From: Asterias amurensis
Lineage: Eukaryota > Echinodermata > Asteroidea > Forcipulatida > Asteriidae
Direction of reading: 5' to 3'
DNA: 64,000 nt
NCBI RefSeq assembly: GCF_032118995.1
Contig: NC_092663.1
Coordinates: 9,486,001-9,550,000 of the forward strand
The stretch's first letter is position 1. The number at the start of each line of letters is the position of its first letter. The notes under the pieces are model-generated. The model was not told the DNA's origin and did no database searches. It was given only the letters and a program-made list of their open reading frames with translations. A program made the position numbers and the translations under genes. Of this stretch, positions 23,501 to 31,300 are shown piece after piece.

Positions 23501-23553
23501 TCGGATGAAGAAATCAAAAGATGAGCGTCGACTTCGTCTTGTTTTGTCTCCAT
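5515..23553 (-). CDS. Unassigned membrane-segment / coiled-coil protein with RWD-like C-terminus, ~13 exons
   Basis: Exons in transcription order: 23473-23553 (tentative start), 22507-22715, 21648-21768, 20300-20403, 15919-16036, 14687-14798, 12904-13005, 10642-10805, 9618-9814, 8752-8947, 7646-7788, 6890-7058, 5515-5583. All proposed junctions have GT/AG ends and the phases agree throughout, which argues strongly for one gene; the weakest junctions are the donors at 21648, 20300 and 23473. The model gives 594 residues, or 555 if translation starts at the first Met of the second exon. Visible parts: a hydrophobic segment with flanking Lys/His (~56-78), a Ser/Pro/Lys linker, Glu/Gln/Leu-rich coiled coils (~175-400), then an alternating beta/alpha region ending in the helix ISEWLEYLKEAVHNF. 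The order coiled coil then RWD-like end, and details such as a WTLEL strand and an IDIETLDISDL segment, loosely recall the KNL1 C-terminus, but MELT repeats are absent and a membrane segment is not expected there. Introns are filled with transposons. Gene structure is fairly sure; identity is not. Confidence 0.72.
5681..6253. repeat. Foldback element, family C (GCGGTAACACCATG ends)
   Basis: The ends read GGTTTGCGGTAACACCATG and its complement, with arms of more than 150 bp containing a CTTTTCAGAACTGAGAAG palindrome. It lies in the last intron of the minus-strand coiled-coil gene. Half-copies or relatives are at 10072-10550, 45191-45415, 50458-50530 and 60285-60535. Confidence 0.85.
5891..5940. 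repeat. GAT trinucleotide microsatellite
   Basis: About 16 near-perfect GAT units inside the family C foldback element. Confidence 0.9.
7918..8301. repeat. TTAA-flanked foldback element, family B, copy 2
   Basis: Edges read TTAA-AGACACTGGACAC and CCACTGCCT-TTAA, with the usual internal landmarks and a central GAGACCTCAAATTCTAAATC palindrome. It lies between two exons of the coiled-coil gene. Confidence 0.9.
8302..8421. repeat. Family B fragment
   Basis: Contains the ATGGTATAAAACGTTTTTGGAATT segment related to the left third of a family B variant; a matching fragment is at 9013-9150. The other end is missing. Confidence 0.5.
8439..8575. repeat. Foldback element, GCCCGGTTCATACTTCCTG ends, copy 1
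   Basis: Starts with GCCCGGTTCATACTTCCTG and ends with the complementary CAGGAAGTATGAACC. A second copy is at 53223-53413. Confidence 0.85.
9013..9150. repeat. Family B-like fragment
   Basis: Begins AAAGGGAAGGTATACG and carries TTTGATAGTATAAAGCAC, matching the fragment at 8302-8421. No right end is visible. Confidence 0.5.
9366..9617. repeat. Degenerate foldback element next to a splice donor
   Basis: Segments such as GGATATGGGACGCAGA and TCCCATATCCAAC pair with each other. A related piece (GGATATGGGACGCAGATGAGC) is at 62960-63075. Its right edge coincides with the donor side of exon 9618-9814. Confidence 0.55.
10072..10550. repeat. Diverged family C foldback element
   Basis: Shares CAGGAGACTACTTAGTTCTG, ACTACCTGGGTGG and terminal CTAGTCATCGTCAGGAGAC-type segments with the family C elements. 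Boundaries are approximate. Confidence 0.5.
10856..11213. repeat. TTAA-flanked foldback element, family A, copy 2
   Basis: Ends read TTAA-AGGAACACGTTGCC and GGCAACATGTTCCT-TTGA, with long inverted arms meeting at ATTTGACTCCCATAAATGG. Immediately upstream (on the minus strand) of the coiled-coil exon 10642-10805. Confidence 0.9.
11249..11720 (+). repeat. Duplicated tRNA-derived SINE with a foldback insertion
   Basis: The segment CTCTTGTCACNGGGCAAGCTT through GGAGGGTTTGAA occurs at 11253 and again at 11618. The second copy continues into GAATCCCGCTCG, a tRNA B-box-like stretch. The GGGCCCAATTTCATGG foldback (11355-11596) lies between the two copies. Confidence 0.55.
11355..11596. repeat. Foldback element, family D (GGGCCCAATTTCATGG ends), copy 1
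   Basis: The left end GGGCCCAATTTCATGGCTC and the right end GAGCCATGAAACTGAGCCC are inverted. Inside, GTAAGCACAGAATCGGCGC recurs in both directions. Relatives are at 14268-14494, 27865-28079, 30610-30860 and 44940-45146. Confidence 0.85.
12190..12778. repeat. ~590 bp DNA element with CTGGGCGAAT ends, copy 1
   Basis: Left end GCCTGGGCGAATTATTTG, right end ATTCGCCCAGCAC. Many ATCCGGTTA / TAACCGGAT motifs lie inside. No ORF of transposase length. Copy 2 at 15014-15533 is nearly identical. Confidence 0.85.
13418..13692 (-). repeat. tRNA-Leu-derived SINE, copy 1
   Basis: Read on the minus strand, the head (13605-13692) has GGCCGAGCGGTTAAGAGC, a CAA anticodon position and GGATCGAATCCCGG, as in a tRNA-Leu. 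Mispairing shows it is not a working tRNA. The body contains GGGTAACCCTGTTTCAGCC. Copies: 13803-14213 and 30131-30591. Confidence 0.85.
13803..14213 (-). repeat. tRNA-Leu-derived SINE, copy 2, with internal duplication
   Basis: Same family as 13418-13692 but with a worn tRNA head. A segment of ~80 bp containing CCACCTACTCC and CTGAAACAGGGTTAC is present twice in tandem (about 13890-13973 and 13974-14052). Confidence 0.8.
14268..14494. repeat. Foldback element, family D, copy 2
   Basis: Ends CCAATTTCATGGCTCTGC and GCAGAGCCATGAATCTGGGC are inverted, as in the copy at 11355. Confidence 0.85.
15014..15533. repeat. CTGGGCGAAT-ended element, copy 2, right end lost
   Basis: Nearly identical to 12190-12707 over about 515 bp. 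The last ~70 bp including the right terminal repeat are replaced by an A-rich run that leads into a SINE. Confidence 0.85.
15560..15773 (-). repeat. tRNA-derived SINE (GGTTGGCGCAGTGG head)
   Basis: On the minus strand the head reads GGTTGGCGCAGTGGTGTC ... GGTTCGAATCCCAC, the A and B boxes of a tRNA gene, followed by a unique body and an A/T-rich tail near 15530-15560. Confidence 0.8.
16150..16385. repeat. Two adjacent hairpin elements
   Basis: TGACCCAGTAACTGGGGAGC with an inverted partner around 16225-16245 resembles the hairpin at 30321-30432. Next to it TAGCCCACCTTGTGGAGCTG (16259) pairs with CAGCTCAACAAGGTGGGCTA (16361-16380), and inner CATCGGTCTCTCATCACAG pairs with CTGTGATGAGACCGATATG. 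Confidence 0.65.
16662..18106 (+). CDS. Candidate short spliced gene nested antisense in an intron
   Basis: ATG GCG GAA at 16662 in a good start context is followed by a strong donor (GTAAGC at 16694). Exons 16662-16693, 17449-17539 and 18068-18106 join with matching phases into a 53-residue ORF. The same exons also stay open in a second frame that starts upstream at 16601 and ends at 18120 with an acidic-then-basic middle (ESDSETTEGEG then KFKKRK). Which frame, if either, is translated cannot be decided. It lies on the strand opposite to the coiled-coil gene, in the intron between 16036 and 20300. No family recognised; it could be a non-coding transcript. Confidence 0.25.
18290..18307. repeat. 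CA microsatellite
   Basis: About nine CA units. Confidence 0.8.
18600..18682 (-). repeat. tRNA-like SINE head
   Basis: On the minus strand GGATAGCTCAGTTGGTAGAA and GGTTCATGTCTCGC resemble tRNA A and B boxes with a central anticodon-like loop. Stem mismatches and the absence of a T-run make a working tRNA unlikely. Confidence 0.55.
18990..19185 (-). repeat. SINE, family S (CACCCGAGTAA type), fragment
   Basis: Carries the body TGGTTTTACCCATA followed by the head remnant ACTTGGGTGGTATTCGAAGC. The same family is seen at 19265-19390, 31225-31480, 38125-38480, 56465-56600 and 62285-62700. Confidence 0.6.
19265..19390 (+). repeat. SINE, family S, fragment
   Basis: TCTAGAATTGCAAAGGTC then GGTTTGAATCCCACCCGAG and AAGTACTGAGTATGC, the conserved core of this tRNA-derived family. 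Confidence 0.65.
19686..20045. repeat. Family B foldback element, copy 3 (left end worn)
   Basis: Internal landmarks are intact (TGTAAAACATTGTGAGAAACG, TTTTCACAGGTTTG), and both outer ends are degraded. Confidence 0.8.
20768..21135. repeat. TTAA-flanked foldback element, family A, copy 3
   Basis: Right end GGCAACGTGTTCCT-TTAA, arms meeting near 20945-20965. Just upstream (on the minus strand) of exon 20300-20403. Confidence 0.85.
21960..22090. repeat. Short foldback element, CAGGCATGCAACT ends
   Basis: CAGGCATGCAACT at 21960 and AGTTGCATGCCTG-type end at 22090 are inverted. Longer elements with the same ends are at 41630-41915 and 60556-60835. Confidence 0.7.
22978..23112. repeat. 37 bp minisatellite, 3.6 copies
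   Basis: CATGCCATTGCAATAGC starts at 22978, 23015, 23052 and 23089, an exact 37 bp period with few substitutions. Each unit holds the palindrome ATTGCAAT and a GCGTATCGTG segment. It lies in the proposed first intron (or just upstream) of the coiled-coil gene. Confidence 0.9.
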
Positions 23554-24312
23554 TTTGCCGCAGTTTGTTGATTTGTTTTCTTTGAATGAGCCGCAAAATA
23601 ATAACTGGTGTCCTGCTTGATCTAGCACCGAAACAAGTTGCACTGAAAGAACAGCGTAAGCCGTTAATATGCACGTTGATCAAGGGACACCAGCGACCCA
23701 TTGTAAATGAATACCGCCCTCTCTTGGTCATACTTAATGAAAAACTTTTAACTTTCTTGTCAATCATTCTCAAATCATTTAACCAGCCACTTTCCCTTGT
23801 GGTTTATTAATTTAAAAACGGTTAAACAAAATTTTAAAACTAACCACAACAACTGAGGGGAGTGAGGGTTATGTCTCTGCCTTTCACCTCTGTGGACCCC
23901 AGTTAGATACCCGGACAGGGCGTAGCATGTGGATAACAGGTTTTTATCCCTTCCACCAGTCTCCCTATTAATAAGGGTTTTTCCCGTACGTCTCAAACTA
24001 GCTTCATTGCCTTCTTTACAAAGAGTTAGTGTGAAGTTTCCGTAAGGATGCTATGCCGACTACACTGGCCTATTATACTCTTCAGATTCAGACTTTGTAA
24101 ACATACGTCTGACGCAAATTCAAATTACCCAAAATATTGTTTTCAATAATTAAATTTTGGGGCATAACATTATGAATTTTACATAATATTTATTACAAAA
24201 TCATGACATGGGCAAATTCATCAGGTTTTTACACAAATATTTGCATAAAAATGTACAGTTCGGGGCATAAAATTTGAATATACGCAAATATTTGCGATGT
24301 GATCGTCATTTT
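23554..24312. other. Interval upstream of the coiled-coil gene
   Basis: If transcription begins near 23553 this holds its promoter. I see no TATA box I would trust. 24100-24300 is very AT-rich with repeated GGGGCATAA and CAAATATTTGC motifs in both directions, probably another old foldback element. Confidence 0.4.
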
Positions 24313-24680
24313 AAAGCCATTGGACCCTTTCGGTAAAGAAAAAAAAAAAAAGTTCACAGATTTACAAATAATTTACAGGGTTTACAGAAGGTAATGGTGA
24401 AAGACTTCTCTTGAAATATTAGTCCATGAAATGCTTTACTTTTTGAGAAAACGGTAAAACAATATAAATTCTCGTTAACGAGAATTACGGATTTGTTATA
24501 AACACATGTCATGACACGGCGAAACGCGCGAAAACAGGAGTGGGTTTTCCCGTTATTTTCTCCCGACTCCGATGTCCGATTGAGCCTAAATTTCCACAGG
24601 ATTGTTATTTTATATATAAGTTGTGATACACGAAGTGTGGGACTTGGACAATACTGTTTACCGAAAGTGTATAATGGCTT
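24313..24680. repeat. Family B variant (CCATTGGAC ends), copy 1
   Basis: Left edge TTAA-AGCCATTGGACCC, right edge GTATAATGGCT-TAGC. A close copy in the opposite orientation is at 35646-36013. Confidence 0.8.
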
Positions 24681-24726
24681 AGCAACCATTCTCTTTGATT
24701 TTAAAAAAAGATATATCAAAATAATA

Positions 24727-25016
24727 TCTAGTGATTTGCTTTCAAAGGGTGTACAGAACATTTAAAATACGATTGAAAATCGATCTGGAGGTTCACAGAT
24801 TCACAAAACGACCAGTCTTGATCTCGAGCGTCCAAAACTCGATGTTTAATACTCGAGAGTGAACAAATATATTTGGGTGAGGGTCTGTCACTATTTTTAT
24901 GTGACTCTGATAACCAATTGCAATTAAATTTCAACAGATTTGTTATTTTATGTATCGGGTCGCTTACAGTGCGAACGTTGTTTTTACAACTACCAACGTT
25001 GTCCATCAATTCAACT
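24727..25016. repeat. Old family B-like element
   Basis: Shares CCAATTGCAATTAAATTTC and ACAGATTTGTTATTTTATG with family B; ends are not clear. A relative is near 48455-48600. Confidence 0.5.
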
Positions 25017-25629
25017 GAAGCTATATAATCAAAAAGAAAATTCAAAAGTTTCTTTATTACAGCAACAAGTTTATTTAAAACAAGTTTATTGTCAAATACA
25101 CGGAGATACATTAATTGTTAAACCCTGTTTGTTTAAGGCTAGAAACCCATGTGTTCATAATCTCTGTTGCAATGTGTGAAATGATTAGTACACAATGTGT
25201 ACAAGTATATACAATTTTTTTTTAAATGTCAGCGGTTAAAGCAATATGGATTCAAGAAAAAATGTAAGTTGCTTGGCATGTATTTTCATATTCACACATT
25301 GCGAAAAACGCGTTAAACACAACGCGTAGGAACGCACAACGCATAGGAACACACAGATTTCCGGCCTTACTGTAATAATGCAAATTTGGTACATAGTCTT
25401 TTTTTAAACAAACTGCAAACTGTTAATAGGAGTTAATTAGAGTTGATTTTGATTCAGATTGGGGAAATCTTTCTTTGCTATCTAAAAAAATATATAATTC
25501 TTAAGATTTCTATATTGATTGTCACTCTTATAATTTAGCACAAAAAAAATTAATAAACAAAACGAAAAATGGTTGGAAATGCAAAGTGATATTTCATATA
25601 CAATCACGGATACATTTATGTGATGAGAG

Positions 25630-25755
25630 AGGAGGGTGCTGCTCATCTTTGGTCATGTAGTTGCAAGAGGCCATATTTGGTCTGAACACAGCACAACCAA
25701 ATGTGCAGTCTATTCTGGCACCCATGTGAACACCTTCCTTCCTATTGACCCCTTG
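25630..25755. repeat. Interspersed repeat, copy 1
   Basis: Segments GGTCATGTAGTTG, TGTGCAGTCTATTCTGGCACC and a following TGTGAACACC match the sequence at 63690-63795 with drift. Confidence 0.55.
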
Positions 25756-25984
25756 CACGCGTATCACACGGGGCGACCAATGCCATGCTCACCATGTTGG
25801 TGGACAGTTAGGTTTAAATGTATTAGCGCCGCGTCGCCTAAAATCCATACTTTACTGCATAACGCGCAGCATAGAGTTATATATAAAAACGCACAGTGAA
25901 ATTGCCCACCAGTATGGCGCATTCAAGATTTCTGATGGTGATGTCAGGTGAAATGGGTCAACTCAACTGGCTAATGTATCTCGA

Positions 25985-26485
25985 TCAGGCCTGATACTTC
26001 ACGGAGGCAACAAAGCAATTGCCTCCACCATGCCCCCAGGTGCCCTTAAAAATGCTCCAGTAGAAATGTACAATGTCCTCATAGGGTGCCCTTAAATTAC
26101 CAAGGTGCTCCTTCAAAAACGAAACATACAGTCTTGTTAAAGTTGTTGCATCGATTGGCAACCCTCTAAGTACACAGATCTGCATAACTTCCTTGAGTAA
26201 TTTTTCCTCACTCTAACAAAATCCAACAAAAAAAGTAATTCAACACCCAAGCAAAACTGTAGGGACAATGATTTTGATGGTTTGTCTGATCCCATCCACT
26301 TCTCAGTCCAAAAACATGCCAGGCCTGGAATTTTTCTGAAAAAGAAGGCTATGGAGGTCATGACCTCCGTTGCCCCGGTTTTAGCCTTGGTGCCGTTTCC
26401 CATAGACTTTACGCTTTTCAAATGGAAGTGCCCTTTTCAAAATGAAAATGGCCTTGCCTTCTCAAAGATGAAATTCCAGGCCTGA
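25985..26485. repeat. GTGCCCTT repeat family (family G), copy 1
   Basis: Contains GGTGCCCTTAAA, TTGGTGCCGTTTCCC, AAAATGAAAATGGCCTTGCC and ends AAATTCCAGGCCTG. Other copies or pieces: 37520-37625, 48905-48975 and 61225-61660. Confidence 0.65.
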
Positions 26486-27864
26486 AAGGCAGTTGGATTT
26501 TGAATAATTTGAAATGGCCAAGTGTTAACATGGTTTAACACCCCCACCCCTTCTAGTTTTGATTTGGACCATGGTCAAACAGACAGATTCAATACATGAT
26601 TACCACAAACAGAATCATTTTGGGAAAACCCCTCTGATTTACCATATATATATATTTTTTTGAAATTCTCAAGTACATAGAACAAATTTATTGCATGATT
26701 GATCTATTTCACACGTTTTGGTCAAAATCTGTAATATTTCTGTTCAATTTCTCCAAAGAAGATTTTGAAGCGTCGTAGACTGTTTTGCACTGACACCTCA
26801 AAACCATCTTTTCCTCCTTGAAGACATTGGTATTACAAGGCTCTTATTTCTACTTGGTCAATACTGTTCAAAACCCTAACTACATGTACATGCGGCGTTC
26901 TCCCTAAAATTGTTTAATTACAAATTAAAACACATGAGGACCAGTCAAAATTGTGTCCTAGTGGTCCGAATGGCTGGTTCTTTAACCTTAAACCTTATTG
27001 CTTGTTAATTTAGAATGCAAAACATTCAAAAACAGTATTCTTATCAAGTTCAAAGCATCAAGTGTCCACTATCAGAAGAAAAAAGTTGAAAACACTGAAA
27101 TAGTGAAGGAAAGTATTTCTTTTAAACATGACATTTGGACACAAGAAGAGACAGATTTTCAAAGGCCAAATGACAACATAACACACAGGTATTGTAAGTA
27201 TAACAAGAATAGAAAGAGAGATATAGAAAGCACACAGACAAAGCAAGGGGTTAACAATAAATAAGGAGACAAGACATAGGGGTGGAGGGAAGGTGCAAAT
27301 TGGACCACAAGAAGTTTGAAAAAAATATGCTTGGACAAAACCATTCTTTTCTACATAAACACTGGAAATTATGTGATTTTGAAGTAATACAGCACCATGG
27401 ACAAAAATATTTATCAGTCAGAAAAGTAACTTTAAGAGTAATGCTAAAGTGAACTTTATATTATTAAGTACATTTTACAATTAACATATTTTGTACAGTT
27501 TATATCATTTAAACCAATGATTGTTTTGCAAATTCTTCTTGCCAGCCTCTTGAACTAAAACTTTAAGTTTAATTGAATGGAAACTTCACTGTCCCTTGGA
27601 TTGCACTATGACAATGTCCAACCATGGGCAATAACAATGTAAATGTACTGTACTCTATAAATAAAATAAAATATTATTCTCATGGAATGAAAGTAAAAGA
27701 CTATACTAAAAATGACATAGTCCATAGGAGTTTGTGGATGATTTAAATCTAAACATCATTACTGCAGCTAAATAAAAAAAGATAAAAAAAATAATGGATG
27801 GTCCGTAATCGACACACTCAGCAGATGAGGTCCAACGTCAACCTATAAAAGACTATGGACTTGT

Positions 27865-28079
27865 GCCCAATACCATGGCTCTGTTATCAGAAAAAAATCT
27901 GTACTTACTGATGGCGACAAATCCGCATTTAATGTAAGCGTGTTTGACATTTTATCAAAGAATTTGTGCTTGAACGTGTGCATATTTCATGTTACTAAGC
28001 AGTCTTCACTTAAAAAGTTAGTGCAGAATTTTGGCGCTTACTGGATAAGCACCGAGTTCTGTGGTAACAGAACCATAAA
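27865..28079. repeat. Degenerate family D foldback element
   Basis: TACCATGGCTCTGTTATC near the left end pairs loosely with GTAACAGAACCATAAAG at the right, with CTTACTGGATAAGC inside. Confidence 0.5.
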
Positions 28080-28327
28080 GTAGGAGACTTTCGCGACAAA
28101 AGCTAGAAAAATTAAAAAGGCTCGTTGAGTGGGACCCTGCTATTGTCACAAGACTCTCCCCACCTGTGAACTGTATCAAGCTGGTAAGCACAACATATTT
28201 GCTTACAACTTATTCCAGTAATAGCATAACCAGATTACCAACTAAGATGCCGCGCTAATTATGTCCCAGTGTTGCAACTGGGTCCCAGCTAATTTATCTG
28301 CAGAGCAATATTTCCTGTTGGACAGCT

Positions 28328-28333
28328 TTTATT
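28328..28333 (-). promoter_or_regulatory. Polyadenylation signal of the CHPF-like gene
   Basis: AATAAA on the minus strand, about 56 nt after the stop codon at 28390. It may be one of several sites. Confidence 0.6.
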
Positions 28334-28389
28334 AAAGTATAACTTAGGTTCTAAAAGAAGAAAATAATGAGAACACAAGAGTTGAAACT

Positions 28390-31300
28390 CTACGCAGGAC
28401 CCTTTAATCCTGGCTGTTTTTGCTGTTGCTCAAACACCAGCATTGCCAGCTGTGATCTCGACGCTAGACCTTCAGCTCTTCCTTCTAAGCATCGTTGATA
28501 CTGATCTTCTTTCAGAGAGGGTTGGCAGATTCGTTGACGATAGTGAAGCTTAAGAGCTGGGTCTACGGCCCGGAAGGTGTTCAGTTTGGTGTGCAGAAAC
28601 ATCTCAAAGAGGTCTAGGTCTGACTGGATGTGTTCAGTCTCACTACCTGGATGTCTCTCGTCCCAATTCTTCCTGGCGCTCATGTAGTCCGAGTTGTAGA
28701 AGCTAGCATGCTCGAAGAGATACGTGTCGAAATGCCCGATGGCTTTGGTTATGTCGATACGGTTGGGGTTCGGCAACTCCTTGTAGATGATCTTGGGGTC
28801 GTACTGGGAGAACGGAATCGGGAAGAAGACCTGCCAACCAGATATAGTGTTCATGCGAACTCTGTTGAGGAACTCAGCGGCAATCTCCATATTAGCATTG
28901 GTCAGGAGGAAGAGGGTATCTGAAGCAAACTTCTTTGAGACAACATCCATGATTGCGATGGGCGAAGGAAGGCTAGTTTTGACGCTGATCCACGACAGGT
29001 GAGAGCCAGGGTACTTGCGCTCCAAGTAGGATATATACCCTTTGTTGACGCTGTAAATATCCTCCTTTACCATCGACAAAGCCTCAGCAGGGGTGTAAAT
29101 GAAGATCAGCATAACAGCAGACTTGTCGCGTGTCTCCAGACAAATCCTCGCGTAGGTGTCTAGGAAGATGCGGACTTGCTCTTGACTGCCAGAAACCACT
29201 GGTAAAATGATCGTCACTTGGGTGTACTCGGTGACATAGGGCATTGAAACTATCTCAACTTTATTGAGAGGTCGAAGTAAGTGGACCCTTTTCTGAACTT
29301 CCTTTTTGTCGCCGTGAAGTTTCAATTCCATGTCCAAGGTGTACTCCATACCTCTTAGTGGTTCAAATCTTCGATATCCATTCACAAGTCGTCCGAGCAT
29401 GAAAATATTTCCGTAGATCTCGTTCAAGCGTGACATTGTCGTCGTGAGAATCTCGTCAATGTCTTGTTTATTTGCACCAATCAGAGGAGACTTAGAGTTT
29501 GGGTCGTCCAATCCAAACACATGTGTCATCGTGAAGTACTCCCAACCAATCACGTCGTACTGTGATGTGGGTTTGAAGGTGCTCTTTGATCCGATTGGCC
29601 AGGCTAATTTAGACTTGCCGCCAGGCGCATACACACTGATTTCCTCGATGACATTCTGAAGTTCAGAAATCTTACCCAGAGTGCGACTTAGTGCCTGCTC
29701 TGAAAAATATTTATGAAGTTTATACATTGTACGAGAGTCCATCACGTGGTAAATAGACATAGCCCTATGGAATTCGCTGTCCTGCTTCTCCTTGTTTGAC
29801 AGAACTTTGTCTTCAAAATCGTAGGCATAAAACGTTGATTCCTGAAATGGAGAAAAGGAAACAAAAAAAGTTTAGGGAAAAAAAAAAACAAGAAATTGTA
29901 AAGCCTAATGTTTCGATTTCTAAACACTCCAAGTATCAATGGGAGACATAATGCTGGTATTGTATCTTGTTTTAAAAAACAAAAAGTTTAGGGGAAAAAA
30001 AAAACAAGAAATTGTAAAGCCTAATGTTTCGATTTCTAAACACTCCAAGCATCAATGGGAGACATAATGCTGGTATTGTATCTTGTTTTAAAAAACAAAA
30101 TTAAATGAGAACCGTTAAATACATCACAAGGCCAGACGGCCACTTCTTGGGCTGTCGAACCTTGGAATCAGCTGTCACCAGGGGCACAATGCCGCCTACA
30201 TGTACATGTACTCCTCGGGCTGAAACAGGGTTACCCCCTTCACAGTTCCTAAGGATGTAAGCAAGGGTATCTATCACCCACTAGGAGCCTGGCTGGTACA
30301 GCAGAATGCACTACCTTCCTAGGACCCAGTAACTGGGGCGCTGTACTCCTTTTTTCAAATTTTGACATTATCGGTCGTACTATCGATAATGTCAAAATTT
30401 GAAAATGGAGTACAGCGCCCAGTTACTGGGTCTACTACCTTCCCAACTTTTAATGAAGCAATTATGGTTAAGTGCCTATAGTCAAGAGCACGAGTGTCAT
30501 GTCTGGGATTCAAACCCACACTCTGCTGGTGACAACACAAGAGCTTGGGTCTGGTGAACTACATGTAGATCGCTCAGCCTAGACATGCCACAAATCCATT
30601 TCCAGACCAGGGCCCAATCTCATGGCTCTGCTTACCGCCGAATTCTGCGCTTACGATCGTGATTCCCCGCTTACGTGCAAGCGCCGAATTTCTGCGCTAG
30701 CCTTGTGAGCGTAGAATGCCTAGTAACGTGAAGTACGCACGCGCAGAAGCCAAAATTCGCTGCTAACCCGTGAAATATGCTTGCCGTAAGCACAGAATTC
30801 CCTGCTTCCGTAAGCGCCGATTCTGTGCTTACAGCAAGCAGAGCCATGAAATTGGGCCCAGCTAATGAATGGTTTTGACTTACTGGGTATTGGGTGCAAT
30901 GTTTTCATTTGTAGAAATAGAAATAAAACCTTGTAGTGTAAACAAAATGCACTTGTCAGTCTGCTTTGAAGCAGCACAACTGTTTCTGGAGAATTTGTGA
31001 GAAGTTGGGTTGATGATACCAAAGGCAATTGCTTCTCTCTTACCTCATAAACGGAAGAGCAGCGTACATCCGAGTGGTCCTGAACGCATCGTCCAAACTC
31101 CAAGTCCGGTACATTGTTCCACGACTTGCGCATGCAATCCTCCCAGTATGGTCCGACTTTCTTCAGCAGGTTTCTTGACAACATGTACCCTGTAAGTATA
31201 ACAGAAAAGATGCAAAATTATTATTTTAGTTCTTATGATTGTATCGGGTCATGGTTGAGCTGTCAAGAGCATCAAACTCAAGGTCTACATTTTTTTTAAA

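Larger units (their letters stand above)
25200..28327. other. Repeat-rich gene-free interval
   Basis: Outside the repeats listed separately I find no exon with convincing codon pattern and splice sites. 25200-25600 and 26490-27860 are AT-rich unique sequence. Confidence 0.4.

Noticed and set aside
24354-25111. Several ORFs over 80 codons
   Set aside because: They lie in family B foldback elements, whose copies elsewhere are not open in the same frames.
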